From: Cytophagaceae bacterium | Lineage (GTDB): Bacteria > Bacteroidota > Bacteroidia > Flavobacteriales > Flavobacteriaceae | Direction of reading: 5' to 3' | Assembly (NCBI GenBank): GCA_002710685.1 | Contig: PALD01000066.1 | Coordinates: 1 to 64,000, forward strand | Length of the DNA stretch: 64,000 nucleotides | Made by a program: the position numbers and the translations under genes | The notes under the pieces: generated by a model | Seen by the model: the letters and a program-made list of their open reading frames with translations, nothing else | What the model was told of the DNA's origin: nothing | Database searches by the model: none | Shown here: positions 7,037-16,200 of the stretch, piece after piece | Layout: each line of letters opens with the position of its first letter | How positions within the stretch are numbered: the first letter of the stretch is position 1

Positions 7037-7387
7037 ATGAACCCAGCAGAAAATTATATAATCTCAAAACCAGAGCCCTGGCGCTCCATACTCATGGAAT
7101 TGCGAGATATAACGCGTCATGCGGTTCCAGAGGTAACAGAGTCCTTCAAGTGGGCACTACCGTTTTACACATTAAATGGCAAGATGTTCTGTTATCTCAA
7201 CTTCAGGAAGAAATTTGTGGAAATCTCGTTTTTATACGCTCACAGAATGACCCATCTCAGTGATTACCTCATCGCTGGTGAGGGTAGAAAAATAGTGCGC
7301 TCACTGCGCTACACATCGCTGGAAGATATAGATTATGACGTGCTTATCCAGGTTTTGCTTGCGCAAAAGGAAAACATATCCCGTTGA
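7037..7387 (+). CDS. DUF1801 family protein (YdhG-like)
   Basis: 116 residues, complete. The family pattern is clear: an N-terminal helix NPAENYIISKPEPWRSIL, the core TESFKWALPFYTLNGKMFCYL near residue 35-56, and the closing SLEDIDYDVLIQVL. DUF1801 proteins are small cytosolic alpha/beta proteins of the YdhG/YjbR-like fold with no established reaction. It is a monocistronic gene divergent from the leftward operon. Its stop is separated from the convergent GH130 gene only by a 19-bp perfect palindrome that probably serves both as terminator. Confidence 0.83.
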   Translation: MNPAENYIISKPEPWRSILMELRDITRHAVPEVTESFKWALPFYTLNGKMFCYLNFRKKFVEISFLYAHRMTHLSDYLIAGEGRKIVRSLRYTSLEDIDYDVLIQVLLAQKENISR

Positions 7388-7406
7388 TTTTCGCTTAAAG
7401 CGAAAA
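7388..7406. terminator. Palindrome TTTTCGCTT-A-AAGCGAAAA filling the gap between convergent genes
   Basis: Perfect 9-bp arms with a 1-bp centre. It occupies every base between the DUF1801 stop (7387) and the GH130 stop (7407). T and A runs at the ends make it a plausible, weak bidirectional terminator. It is also a clear CGC..GCG member of the interspersed palindrome family. Confidence 0.65.
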
Positions 7407-8522
7407 CTAATCGACCTTCTTTGCGCTCACCGCGACACCAACCATTGAGTCTGCGGTGCCATAATATAAAAACCATTGATCTTTAAAGTAAACCAAAGCC
7501 TCGACGAATGTCGTACCCGAAGCGTATTGACCGCTGGTTTCATGCGGTAGGGATGGGCATATAAAAGGAGCATCCATGCGCTCGATGAATCGTGTAGGGT
7601 CTTGCGCATCAAACAGCGCTTGACCACCACAATAACCGCCTTTGCCATGTTCAGGGTCTGTTAGTTCGTCGTTTTCGCTATTTCTGCCATTGTACATAAG
7701 GATGATGCCATTATCCGTGAGCAGGGCAGGAGGACCCGGTTCTACAAGGTCGCTATCAAATTTCTTATCGCGTGTTACCATTGATTTTAACAGTTCGCCG
7801 TTTTCATCTAGCGTAGGCGTCCATTCGATAAGATCATCAGACCAAGCAACATTTACAAATTTCTCGCCCCAGTACATCCAGTATTTTCCATTGATCTTTG
7901 CGGCGATGAGCCGGCCGTTTTCCATCTTGGTGACAACTGAACCCGATTTACTCCACACATCCACAAACCTGCCCTCATATGCTTGTTGAAACACGGGGCC
8001 ATGTTTTGTCCAGTTTTTTAAATCTGTTGATGTTGCGGCAGAGAGCCGTGCTGTTGTATTGTCCCAACTGGTGTGCAGCATCACGTACGTGCCATCTTCA
8101 CGCTCGACCACCCGGGGATCCTCGATGCCGCCGGGATATTCCCATTTCAATGTCTTGGTTGAATCTGGATAGACTACGGGTTCGGGATAACGCGTAAAAT
8201 CCATACCGTTTGTGCTATATGCCAGGCCTATGCGCGAAGTTCTTCTACCCAGAATTGCATCTGGATTATCTTCTGCCCTAAAAAGCATAAAAACGGTGTC
8301 GTTCTTTACTATTGCAGCAGGGTTGAACACATCTGCCTGTTGCCAGTGCACAATGGAATCTGTGATGGGGTCTTTAAAGGTATAGGTTGAATCTGGCTCA
8401 AGGATGGGGTTTTGGGCAGGTTTTTCAAACGGGCCCAGCCAGGCGGTTTCAATTTCTTTTGCGGGTTGCTGGCAGGAAACCATAAAAGCTCCTACAAGTA
8501 TTCCCAGGATTATTATTTTCAT
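7407..8522 (-). CDS. GH130-like beta-mannoside phosphorylase/glycosidase lipoprotein
   Basis: 371 residues. The signal MKIIILGILVGAFMVSC gives a lipoprotein with Cys17, so the enzyme is anchored outside the cytoplasm. The five-bladed propeller of GH130/GH43-like enzymes is indicated by NPILEPD near 38, VFNPAAIVKNDTVFMLFRAED at 65-85, RIGLAYSTNGMDFT near 97, and the GH130 hallmark EYPGGIEDPRV near 128-138, whose Asp is the expected catalytic acid. Secreted GH130 members hydrolyse rather than phosphorolyse mannosides, which suits this location. No mannan-utilisation genes are adjacent. The TlpA-like gene is 6 bp upstream on the same strand, so the two are probably co-transcribed. Confidence 0.84.
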   Translation of the reverse strand: MKIIILGILVGAFMVSCQQPAKEIETAWLGPFEKPAQNPILEPDSTYTFKDPITDSIVHWQQADVFNPAAIVKNDTVFMLFRAEDNPDAILGRRTSRIGLAYSTNGMDFTRYPEPVVYPDSTKTLKWEYPGGIEDPRVVEREDGTYVMLHTSWDNTTARLSAATSTDLKNWTKHGPVFQQAYEGRFVDVWSKSGSVVTKMENGRLIAAKINGKYWMYWGEKFVNVAWSDDLIEWTPTLDENGELLKSMVTRDKKFDSDLVEPGPPALLTDNGIILMYNGRNSENDELTDPEHGKGGYCGGQALFDAQDPTRFIERMDAPFICPSLPHETSGQYASGTTFVEALVYFKDQWFLYYGTADSMVGVAVSAKKVD

Positions 8523-8528
8523 GCAGGT

Positions 8529-10406
8529 TTATGATTTTGCAAGCTCTATCATCATGCCTATCTCATCCACTAGGGCATCATCATTACCTCCCCAGCCCAC
8601 GGCCTTGAACTTTATATTGCCATCTGGGCCCACAACAAACTTTGTGGGGATGCCATCAACTTCATAATCGCTCACGATTTCATAGTTTTCATCCTTGTCA
8701 CGGGTGTCAAGAAGTACATGAAATGGTAATTGTTTTTTCTCAAGAAAACTGGCCACAGATTTTTCTCTTTGTTCCTGGGGCACGTTTTCCCAGGTATTGA
8801 TAAATACAAATTCAACATCTCCATTGGCAGTATATTTTTCCTGTGCCTTCTGCATGGCTGGAAAAGAGGCGATGCAAGGCCCACACCAGGTTGCCCAAAA
8901 ATCAACGATGACCGTTTTTCCTTTTAAGGAATTTAGGGCAACTTCATTACCATCCATATCAAGTAGGGCAAACTTAGGAGCGTCTTCATCTATGATTTCT
9001 TTCTTAAGTTCATCAAATGCCTTTTCACGTCCCTTTTCTTCAAGCATTGCCAGGCGGGCATCAAAGTCACCTCCTGCATTGCTTTTGGCGAAAGCCGCTT
9101 TATAGTATTCTTTTACCTTAGCGTTAGCTGCATTGTTCTCAATGAATTCTTCTGCTTTTTCAACTGCTTTTTCATTGTCCCCAGATTCTGTAAGGTATAA
9201 AAGGTAGCGCTCGTTATACTCATTGTTTTTTCCTTCTCCTACTATATTTTCTTGTAGGGATAACGCCTCTTTAATGTTGCCGTTTTTATACTGGGTAAAG
9301 GCATAGGTATCTGTGTACATCTGCGTATTTCTGTCCATCATATCAGCATACTGTCGCGTGGTGTAAAAATCTGGCTTGTCGCCGGAATTTTCCTTGAGCA
9401 AGTCCAGGGATTTTTTAGAAAGCTGGGCTGCTAGTGGTAGATTCTCCCCTTTTTCAGCCATATTCCAGGCTATATTGTTATACAGGCTTGCCCTGCTGCC
9501 CTTGTCTTGTATCTTACTGGCAACTTCCTGAAATTTATCAATATTTCCCGCAGCGACTTCTGCTTGTGCCAGTGCAGAGTACATGTAGTTTCCATAATTT
9601 GTGGCTTGCCCCCCTGCTGCTTCAAACTCAGCAGCAACGGCCTCTTTCTCATCCAGGCTCTTTGCGGCATACATCTTTTGGTAATATGCGCGCTGGGCCT
9701 GGTCTCCCGTGGGATATTTTTCAATGATTATGGTGGTGATTGAATCTATTGCGGCTTTGTTCTTCTTGGCATTATAGATGGTGATCAGGTCCTTATACTC
9801 ATCTTCGGTGAGTTTTTCTTTTGAGACAAATGAAGCCAGTTTGCTATCGTAGATAGAGTCCGCAAAAGTTTTATCTGCCTGCGATATGGTGTAGAGATAG
9901 GTCATGTTACCAGTATCTGCCCATCCCTTTTTTAAGACTGCAGCGGCAGAATCCTTATCATATTTTATACCGTACTCAGCACCCCTGGTCACCTTATAAT
10001 AGGCAGCGCTTGAAGCCCCGCCCTGTAATGCCTTGCCATCTGTGTCATAAAGGGATAGTACATATCCTTTTTTGTCATTGTTGTCATATTCATCTTCATG
10101 TTGAAAATTAAGAGCAAAGGCCGTAGCTGAATCTGGAACTTGAAATTTACCCTTGAGCACATCACCTTCCTTTACAAGGGCAATATCCTGAGGGTACATT
10201 TTATAATCCACTAAAACATTGAGCATCCCATAGGTTTCAGCTAATGAATCTGTGGGTTGATAGGTCAAAGTCAGCGAGTCTCCTGGCATGGGCTTTGATT
10301 TTGAGATATGGAGCTTGCCCATATCCATGCCCGTATCTTCTTTATCTTTTTCGCATGAAGCGAAAATGGTGATTCCCGCCAGTAAGAGTAATGTTGCTTT
10401 TTTCAT
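8529..10406 (-). CDS. TlpA-type thioredoxin-domain lipoprotein
   Basis: 625 residues from the ATG at 10404-10406; a Met two codons earlier is also possible. The lipobox is IFASC. A long central part (about 150-480) rich in Ala and Lys helices resembles the TPR-like spacer of Bacteroidota TlpA proteins. The C-terminus is a redoxin domain with VDFWATWCGPC at about 501-511 and the cis-Pro segment DGIPTKFVV. It would be a periplasmic thiol reductase or oxidase anchored in a membrane. The codons of the lipobox region coincide with a copy of the interspersed palindrome (10348-10366). It lies 55 bp downstream of kdsA and 6 bp upstream of the GH130 gene. Confidence 0.87.
   Translation of the reverse strand: MKKATLLLLAGITIFASCEKDKEDTGMDMGKLHISKSKPMPGDSLTLTYQPTDSLAETYGMLNVLVDYKMYPQDIALVKEGDVLKGKFQVPDSATAFALNFQHEDEYDNNDKKGYVLSLYDTDGKALQGGASSAAYYKVTRGAEYGIKYDKDSAAAVLKKGWADTGNMTYLYTISQADKTFADSIYDSKLASFVSKEKLTEDEYKDLITIYNAKKNKAAIDSITTIIIEKYPTGDQAQRAYYQKMYAAKSLDEKEAVAAEFEAAGGQATNYGNYMYSALAQAEVAAGNIDKFQEVASKIQDKGSRASLYNNIAWNMAEKGENLPLAAQLSKKSLDLLKENSGDKPDFYTTRQYADMMDRNTQMYTDTYAFTQYKNGNIKEALSLQENIVGEGKNNEYNERYLLYLTESGDNEKAVEKAEEFIENNAANAKVKEYYKAAFAKSNAGGDFDARLAMLEEKGREKAFDELKKEIIDEDAPKFALLDMDGNEVALNSLKGKTVIVDFWATWCGPCIASFPAMQKAQEKYTANGDVEFVFINTWENVPQEQREKSVASFLEKKQLPFHVLLDTRDKDENYEIVSDYEVDGIPTKFVVGPDGNIKFKAVGWGGNDDALVDEIGMMIELAKS
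10348..10366. repeat. Interspersed palindrome TTTTCGC-ATGAA-GCGAAAA
   Basis: Perfect 7-bp arms around a 5-bp centre, located exactly over the codons for the lipobox FASCEK of the TlpA-like lipoprotein. Confidence 0.72.
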
Positions 10407-10461
10407 AGTCATCGGTTTTTGTAGTGCTGCCCCGAATTTATGAAAAAACAATGCTAAATCG

Positions 10462-11289
10462 TTAAGGTCTTTGATTTTCTGCAATTATTTTCCTGATTTT
10501 GACCAGCTTTGTCAAAAGACCTTCTAACAATGCGAGGTCTAGCATATTTGCGCCATCGCTTTTTGCATTGGCCGGGTCAAAATGGGTCTCGATAAACAGT
10601 CCATCCACACCGGCCGCGATTCCTGCCCTTGCCATGGTACCTATCATCTCTGGCCTGCCACCGGTTACGCCACTACTTTGATTGGGTTGTTGCAATGAGT
10701 GCGTCACGTCAAGCACCGTGGGCGCAAATTGTTTCATCGTGGGAATCCCGCGAAAATCCACGATTAGGTCCTGATAGCCAAACATCGTCCCGCGGTCTGT
10801 CACCATCACCTGTTCATTACCGGTTTCGGTAACCTTTGTGACGGCATGTTTCATGCTCTCCGGGCTCATGAACTGTCCTTTTTTAAGGTTGACCACTTTT
10901 CCTGTTTCCGCGGCAGCGACCACAAGGTCTGTTTGCCTTACCAGAAATGCGGGGATTTGCAGCACATCAACATATTGTGCGGCCAGCGCTGCATCTTCTT
11001 CCTTATGGATATCAGTTACCGTGGGAACGCCAAATTCCCTCGAAACCTTTTCCAGGATCTTCAACGCCTTCTCATCACCAATGCCCGTAAAACTGTCGAT
11101 ACGGCTGCGGTTTGCCTTTTTAAAACTGCCCTTAAAAACATAGGGAATGCCCAGTCTGTCCGTAATGCCCACGACCTTCTCTGCAATGCGCATGGCCATA
11201 GCTTCGCCTTCAATGGCGCAGGGACCTGCAAGCAGGAAAAAATTGTTCTTGTCAGTATGTTTTATTTGTGGAATCTTGTCGAGTTGCAT
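10462..11289 (-). CDS. kdsA: 3-deoxy-8-phosphooctulonate synthase (KDO8P synthase)
   Basis: 275 residues, the normal length. It condenses phosphoenolpyruvate with arabinose-5-phosphate to KDO-8-phosphate for lipopolysaccharide inner core. Signatures: FFLLAGPCAIEGE near 17-29, FKGSFKKANRSR near 52-63, GVPTVTDIH near 91, QIPAFLVRQTDL near 115, and IETHFDPANAKSDGANML near 233-250. The Cys in LAGPC is the metal ligand of class II (metal-dependent) enzymes; class I enzymes have Asn at this place. No other KDO genes adjoin. It is probably the first gene of a leftward unit with the TlpA-like and GH130 genes. Confidence 0.97.
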   Translation of the reverse strand: MQLDKIPQIKHTDKNNFFLLAGPCAIEGEAMAMRIAEKVVGITDRLGIPYVFKGSFKKANRSRIDSFTGIGDEKALKILEKVSREFGVPTVTDIHKEEDAALAAQYVDVLQIPAFLVRQTDLVVAAAETGKVVNLKKGQFMSPESMKHAVTKVTETGNEQVMVTDRGTMFGYQDLIVDFRGIPTMKQFAPTVLDVTHSLQQPNQSSGVTGGRPEMIGTMARAGIAAGVDGLFIETHFDPANAKSDGANMLDLALLEGLLTKLVKIRKIIAENQRP

Positions 11290-11509
11290 TTCTTGTCTAT
11301 TTAGAGCGTAAAGTTAGTCAAGATTTTTTGATGTGTGAATTTGTCAATGTGTTAATGAGTTGATTAGCAAATAAGCGAATGAAGAGGTGGAAGGTTAAAG
11401 TAATTTGTCCTAAGTCCTACTATCTTTTCACTATTTCCTTAATTCTAAATTTATTGAAATTTCTAAGCAACTATTTAAGGCTATCTGCATCTTTTAAAAA
11501 AGACTAACC

Positions 11510-11914
11510 ATGAAAATTTTTAAAATCCTTCCATTTTTACTTATTGCCATCTCTGCAATTTCCTGTAATAAGAGTGATGATGATAGTCTTCCTCAAGACC
11601 AATATGATTTGAGATTTCAAAAATGCATACAGATCAATGATAGTGATTATAGTTTATGTTTTGACAAAATAGATGATTCAAGGTGCCCAAAGGATATGGA
11701 ATGTTTTTGGTCCGGTGTAGCCAATGTGGGGCTTACCTTGAAATCAATAAACGATGAAAGTTTTTTTACATTACATACCCTTAACTCCTCTAGAAAGGAT
11801 ACACTTATTGATGGTTTAAAAATTGAATTAATTGATGTGTTACCTTATCCCGAGGCTAATAGGAATTATGCAGAAAGCGATTATCATGTAATTGTAAAGG
11901 TTGTAGAGGAATAA
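11510..11914 (+). CDS. Small lipoprotein with DSRCP-x6-CFWSG motif
   Basis: 134 residues. The signal MKIFKILPFLLIAISAISC is followed by an acidic linker. A compact beta domain contains CFDKIDDSRCPKDMECFWSG near 50-69; the pattern DSRCPxxxxCxWxG recurs in small Bacteroidota lipoproteins and probably forms a disulfide. No function is known. Monocistronic, with AT-rich sequence on both sides. Confidence 0.72.
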   Translation: MKIFKILPFLLIAISAISCNKSDDDSLPQDQYDLRFQKCIQINDSDYSLCFDKIDDSRCPKDMECFWSGVANVGLTLKSINDESFFTLHTLNSSRKDTLIDGLKIELIDVLPYPEANRNYAESDYHVIVKVVEE

Positions 11915-12241
11915 CCAATTTAAATATTAAATACTAGAGGTTGATAATTATTAATTCTGAATTTTTTAAAACTCTTCGTTTTTTCTATTTTCTCTTTATT
12001 CTCATTTCTCAATCACAATTCATTATTCGCAAATCAAAAATTCTAAATTCAACCCGTGCCAGGGATTGCGGCATCCTTTTTTGCCTTGCGGCGAAAAATA
12101 TATAGCTTAAGGCCAGACGGTGTAACACATTGAAAATGTGTGGTGCGGTGGCCCCCCGATTGCCGCGAAAAACATTTCGTGGTAACTATTAAAAATCCAT
12201 TATTTACACGTACCTTTGCGCGCTCAAAAACAAGGCTTAAC
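11915..12241. other. Intergenic region upstream of typA with a structured element
   Basis: No credible gene; the open frame on the minus strand here has no family character and ends inside typA. At 12077-12098 TTTTTTGCC-TTGC-GGCGAAAAA forms a hairpin, flanked by GGGATTGCGGCATCC on the left and ATATAGCTTAAGGCCAGACGG on the right. A second hairpin, ACACATT-GAA-AATGTGT, lies at 12125-12141. The layout resembles a class of repeated intergenic elements I recall from flavobacterial genomes, but this cannot be confirmed here. The typA promoter is at the right end. Confidence 0.5.
12211..12218 (+). promoter_or_regulatory. Putative -7 box for typA
   Basis: TACCTTTG matches TAnnTTTG and lies 23 bp upstream of the typA ATG. 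Confidence 0.6.
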
Positions 12242-14041
12242 ATGGATATTAGAAACATCGCCATCATTGCACACGTTGACCACGGAAAAACAACACTGGT
12301 TGACAAGATTATGTACCATTGTCAACTGTTTCGTGAAAACGAAAACACGGGCGATCTCATCCTGGACAACAATGACCTGGAGCGTGAACGCGGTATTACC
12401 ATTACCTCAAAGAACGTTTCGGTAAATTATAAGGGAACAAAGATCAACATCATAGACACCCCTGGTCACGCCGACTTTGGTGGAGAGGTTGAGCGTGTCC
12501 TCAACATGGCTGATGGTGTTCTATTGCTCGTGGATGCCTTTGAGGGTCCCATGCCACAGACCCGTTTTGTATTGCAAAAGGCCATTAGCCTGGGCCTTAA
12601 ACCCTGTGTGGTGATCAATAAGGTCGATAAGGAAAACTGTACTCCTGATGAAGTGCACGAGAAGGTATTTGACCTTATGTTTGAACTGGGTGCCGAAGAA
12701 TGGCAGCTGGATTTTCCCACCGTATATGGATCGGCAAAACAAAACTGGATGAGTGAGGACTGGCAGGACAAGACCGAAAATATCGAGCCCCTGCTTGATA
12801 TGGTCATCGAGCATATACCAGAGCCCAAGGTTGATGATAAGGGAACCGTACAGATGTTGATCACATCGCTTGACTTCTCTTCATTTACCGGAAGGATTGC
12901 CATAGGCCGCCTACAGCGCGGTACATTAAAAGAAGGCATGAACGTGAGCCTGGTAAAACGTGACGGCAAGGTCGTACGTTCTAAAATTAAAGAATTGCAC
13001 ACCTTTGAAGGCCTGGGCCGTTTAAAGGTAGATGAAGTTCATGCTGGGGACATCTGTGCACTTGTGGGCCTTGAAGGTTTTGAGATAGGGGATACCGTTG
13101 CAGATTTTGAAAACCCAGAAGCACTCAAGACCATTGCCATTGATGAGCCCACGATGAGCATGCTATTTACAATAAACGATTCTCCCTTCTTTGGTAAGGA
13201 TGGTAAATTTGTGACCTCACGCCACATCAAGGACCGTTTGAACCGCGAACTTGAGAAAAACCTTGCGCTACGCGTTGAGGAAACCAATAGCGCAGATAAG
13301 TTCATGGTTTTTGGACGTGGGGTACTGCACCTTTCTGTGCTTATCGAGACCATGCGCCGCGAGGGATATGAACTACAGATAGGTCAACCGCAGGTAATCA
13401 TCAAGGAAATAGATGGTGTACAGTGTGAACCTATTGAAGAATTGACCATTGACCTTCCAGAAAATGTATCTGGTAAGGCCGTGGAGATGGTGACCATCAG
13501 AAAGGGTGAGATGCTGAGCATGGAAGCCAAGGGTGACCGTATGGTGATCGAGTTTCTCATACCATCACGTGGCATCATAGGATTGAGAAACCAACTGCTC
13601 ACAGCGACTGCCGGTGAAGCCATCATGGCACACCGCTACAAGGAGTATCAACCGCTCAAGGGTGATATTCCCGGCCGTAACAATGGTTCACTGGTTTCTA
13701 TGGAAAAAGGATCTGCAATACCATACTCCATAGATAAACTACAAGACCGTGGTAAGTTTTTTGTAGATCCAGGTGAGGATATCTATGAAGGTCAGGTAAT
13801 AGGAGAAAACAGCCGCCAGGATGATATGGTGGTGAACATCACAAAGACCAAAAAACTTTCCAACGTGCGTTCTAGTGGTGCTGATGACAAGGCAAGGATC
13901 GTGCCCGCCATCAAATTTTCACTGGAGGAAGCATTGGAATATATACAAAAGGATGAGTATGTAGAAGTAACTCCCCACCACTTAAGGTTGCGTAAAATAC
14001 TACTTACCGAAAACGAAAGAAAACGCTCAAAAGCAATCTAG
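12242..14041 (+). CDS. typA: Ribosome-associated GTPase TypA/BipA
   Basis: 599 residues from ATG 12242; the 34-codon extension upstream of this ATG is not part of the protein. It is a translational GTPase that binds the ribosome and helps 50S assembly and stress adaptation. G1 AHVDHGKT at 9-16, the switch I-end block [10 protein letters not shown] near 43-52, G3 DTPGH near 71-75 and G4 NKVD near 125-128 are all intact. They are followed by the EF-G-like domains and the BipA-specific C-terminal domain ([19 protein letters not shown], then [12 protein letters not shown]). It is a single gene with its own promoter and terminator. Confidence 0.98.
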   Translation: MDIRNIAIIAHVDHGKTTLVDKIMYHCQLFRENENTGDLILDNNDLERERGITITSKNVSVNYKGTKINIIDTPGHADFGGEVERVLNMADGVLLLVDAFEGPMPQTRFVLQKAISLGLKPCVVINKVDKENCTPDEVHEKVFDLMFELGAEEWQLDFPTVYGSAKQNWMSEDWQDKTENIEPLLDMVIEHIPEPKVDDKGTVQMLITSLDFSSFTGRIAIGRLQRGTLKEGMNVSLVKRDGKVVRSKIKELHTFEGLGRLKVDEVHAGDICALVGLEGFEIGDTVADFENPEALKTIAIDEPTMSMLFTINDSPFFGKDGKFVTSRHIKDRLNRELEKNLALRVEETNSADKFMVFGRGVLHLSVLIETMRREGYELQIGQPQVIIKEIDGVQCEPIEELTIDLPENVSGKAVEMVTIRKGEMLSMEAKGDRMVIEFLIPSRGIIGLRNQLLTATAGEAIMAHRYKEYQPLKGDIPGRNNGSLVSMEKGSAIPYSIDKLQDRGKFFVDPGEDIYEGQVIGENSRQDDMVVNITKTKKLSNVRSSGADDKARIVPAIKFSLEEALEYIQKDEYVEVTPHHLRLRKILLTENERKRSKAI

Positions 14042-14065
14042 GCTTTTTAGCTAGTTAAATGAAGG

Positions 14066-14096
14066 AAGGAAGCTCATACAGGGCTTCCTTTTTTTT
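14066..14096 (+). terminator. typA terminator
   Basis: AAGGAAGC at 14066-14073, a 9-nt loop, GCTTCCTT at 14083-14090 and six further T residues: a standard intrinsic terminator 25 bp past the stop. Confidence 0.9.
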
Positions 14097-14160
14097 ATCG
14101 CTTACGCGAAATTGTGCAATGAAAGTCACAGGAGGTCATAATTCAAGGTGACTTGTTTCT

Positions 14161-14203
14161 TTTTCGGCGAAAGCCAAAAACCCTTTGAGCTGTGATAGGT
14201 TTT
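14161..14203 (-). terminator. Putative terminator region of the ECF sigma gene
   Basis: Two hairpins lie just past the sigma-factor stop: AAAAACC..GGTTTTT arms at about 14176-14203, and a near-perfect interspersed palindrome TTTTCGGC-GAAA-GCCAAAAA at 14161-14180 (one C/A mismatch). Confidence 0.5.
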
Positions 14204-14217
14204 TTAAGCCGATAATA

Positions 14218-14790
14218 TTAACTTTTGCTGAAAAGCAGGAAGAGAATACTCATGATCTTAACGCCCAGTCTTTTTCGTAACTGGGTATAGGCCTTGGAGA
14301 GATGGCCTTCAACGGTTTTTACAGAAAGGTTGAGATATTCTGCAATTTCAGCGTTTGTCAAGCCTTCTCTTTTACTGAGCATGAATACCTCTGCACATTT
14401 ATCGGGCAGGAGGGAGACTTCATGAAAAACAACTTCCTTCTTTCTCTCAAGAAGGTTGATATCACTATCGTGTATTACTGACTCCACGGTCTCTAGATAT
14501 ACCTTGTCAAAATAGGTGATGCGCTTGTTTTTCTTGTAATGGTTTACAAACTCATTGTAGCAACTTCTATAGAGAAAGTTTTTTAAGGAATAATCTGGGT
14601 CTAGCTTATCACGGTATTCCCACAGCTTTAAAAATACATTCTGGATGATATCTTCTGCGGCAGCGTGATTATGTGTTAAGGTTAGTACATACGCAAACAA
14701 TCTTTTATGATATAGCTTGAGGAGATGTGCATAAGCTGACTCTTCCCCATGGCTGAGGCCCTCGATAAGGCTAAGGTTGTCTTTGTACAT
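14218..14790 (-). CDS. ECF RNA polymerase sigma factor (FecI-like, Bacteroidetes sigma-70 family 1)
   Basis: 190 residues. Region 2 (AYAHLLKLYHKRLFAYVLTLTHNHAAAEDIIQNVFLKLWEYR, about 19-60) binds the core enzyme and the -10 element. Region 4 (LPDKCAEVFMLSKREGLTNAEIAEYLNLSVKTVEGHLSKAYTQLRK, about 128-174) has the helix-turn-helix. It stands divergent to the FecR anti-sigma gene with a 139-bp AT-rich spacer. By family rule, a signal from the TonB-dependent receptor through FecR releases it to transcribe the downstream susCD-like operon. The unusual detail is the divergent rather than tandem sigma/anti-sigma arrangement. Confidence 0.92.
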   Translation of the reverse strand: MYKDNLSLIEGLSHGEESAYAHLLKLYHKRLFAYVLTLTHNHAAAEDIIQNVFLKLWEYRDKLDPDYSLKNFLYRSCYNEFVNHYKKNKRITYFDKVYLETVESVIHDSDINLLERKKEVVFHEVSLLPDKCAEVFMLSKREGLTNAEIAEYLNLSVKTVEGHLSKAYTQLRKRLGVKIMSILFLLFSKS

Positions 14791-14929
14791 AGGTGCTAGA
14801 TAGTCAGAATAATATACATTTAATTATCTAATATTAAAAAAAACTTATAAAAAATTAAAAAAAATGTTAAACAGAGCAAGGGTATCAATAATTTGAATTG
14901 TAATACTAGGTATACAATCTCTTTAAAAA

Positions 14930-16099
14930 ATGTCAGGGAGCATAAAGGAAATATTAACCCGGTATATTACAAACACGGCCACGGCTGAAGATTTAAAGCT
15001 ACTGGATGACTGGGTGAAATCACCCTCAAACCAGGAAGAGCTTAAAGCGTTTATAAAGGATTATTATACCATTGCGCACAGTATCAATGATCCTAACACG
15101 GACCACGCGGTGCACAAACTTTTATCTTCCATCAAGAAGCGGGATGGAATCCCATACCGCAGGATGCGTGGACATTTTCTCAAGTATGCTGCTGCCATAT
15201 TTATAATGGGCATATTGCTAAGCACATATATCTTCAGGGAGGATCTATTTAACCAAAACCTGGCTACCCCACCTGCCCATGAGATAAAAGTGGGCACGGA
15301 TAAGGCCATTTTGACCCTTGCCGATGGCTCAGAAATACAATTGGGCGAAAAAGAGGTTTATGAAGCAGATGATTTTGGGAGCAATGGTAAAAGCCTTGAA
15401 TATTTTGGCAATAAAAAAGGTAAAAGTAAGCATGCAGCAACGGTTGCATATCATTTTTTAACGGTGCCCAGGGGTGGAAAATTCATGATTACATTATCTG
15501 ATGGCACCAAGGTATGGCTCAACTCAGATAGCCGATTAAAATATCCCACAAAATTTAAAGAAGGGGAGTCGCGCATGGTGGAGCTGGTCTATGGGGAGGC
15601 CTATTTTGATGTATCTCCCGCTGCAAATAACCAAGGTGCTAATTTTAAAGTTTTTAACCACAATCAAGAAGTCAAGGTACTGGGTACTGAATTTAATATC
15701 AAGGCTTATGTAGATGATAAGGATGTCCTCACAACATTGGTAGAAGGTAAAATAAACCTAAAGGTCGAGGATGAGGAGCAAATCCTGCTGCCAGGACAAC
15801 AGGCGAAATATGATGCGTTTAAAAATAGAATAGTTACGAAATCGATTGATGTGTACAATGAAACTTCATGGAAGGACGGCATTTTCAGCTTTGATAATAA
15901 ACCCCTCCATGAAATCATGAAAGTGCTTTCGCGCTGGTATGATGTAGACATTAAGTTCATCAATGAGGAAATTGAGGATGAAGAATTTGTAGGGGTACTC
16001 AGCAAGAACCAGGAAATCGAGGAAATACTATCGCAGATAAAGAATACCGGATTAATCAATAACTACAAAATAGAAAACAATGAAGTCAACATAGAATAA
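14930..16099 (+). CDS. FecR-family anti-sigma factor
   Basis: 389 residues. The N-terminal cytoplasmic helical region (1-80) should hold the sigma factor. One membrane segment (FLKYAAAIFIMGILLSTYIF, about 83-102) follows. The periplasmic FecR domain (about 175-275, YHFLTVPRGGKFMITLSDGTKVWLNSDSRLKYP) and a C-terminal DUF4974 domain (about 318-389) receive the signal from the receptor's STN domain. The gene is 101 bp upstream of an STN-containing SusC receptor, the expected partner. Confidence 0.93.
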   Translation: MSGSIKEILTRYITNTATAEDLKLLDDWVKSPSNQEELKAFIKDYYTIAHSINDPNTDHAVHKLLSSIKKRDGIPYRRMRGHFLKYAAAIFIMGILLSTYIFREDLFNQNLATPPAHEIKVGTDKAILTLADGSEIQLGEKEVYEADDFGSNGKSLEYFGNKKGKSKHAATVAYHFLTVPRGGKFMITLSDGTKVWLNSDSRLKYPTKFKEGESRMVELVYGEAYFDVSPAANNQGANFKVFNHNQEVKVLGTEFNIKAYVDDKDVLTTLVEGKINLKVEDEEQILLPGQQAKYDAFKNRIVTKSIDVYNETSWKDGIFSFDNKPLHEIMKVLSRWYDVDIKFINEEIEDEEFVGVLSKNQEIEEILSQIKNTGLINNYKIENNEVNIE

Positions 16100-16106
16100 A
16101 AAAAAA

Positions 16107-16149
16107 GAGAACGAAGTCAAACATTTGGCGATGCACTTAACTCCGTCTC
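16107..16149 (+). promoter_or_regulatory. Hairpin in the fecR-susC spacer (possible attenuator)
   Basis: GAGAACGAAGT at 16107-16117 can pair with ACTCCGTCTC at 16140-16149, with one bulge and one mismatch. It follows the fecR stop and precedes the receptor gene by 50 bp. It could set a lower level for the regulator genes than for the receptor, but has no T tract. Confidence 0.35.
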
Positions 16150-16200
16150 TCTCAGGTATAAATATTAGACAATCAAGACTAACAAATACATAACAAATTT

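Noticed and set aside
12049-12306. Leftward open frame before typA
   Set aside because: It runs into the conserved N-terminus of typA and lies over hairpins; no family character.
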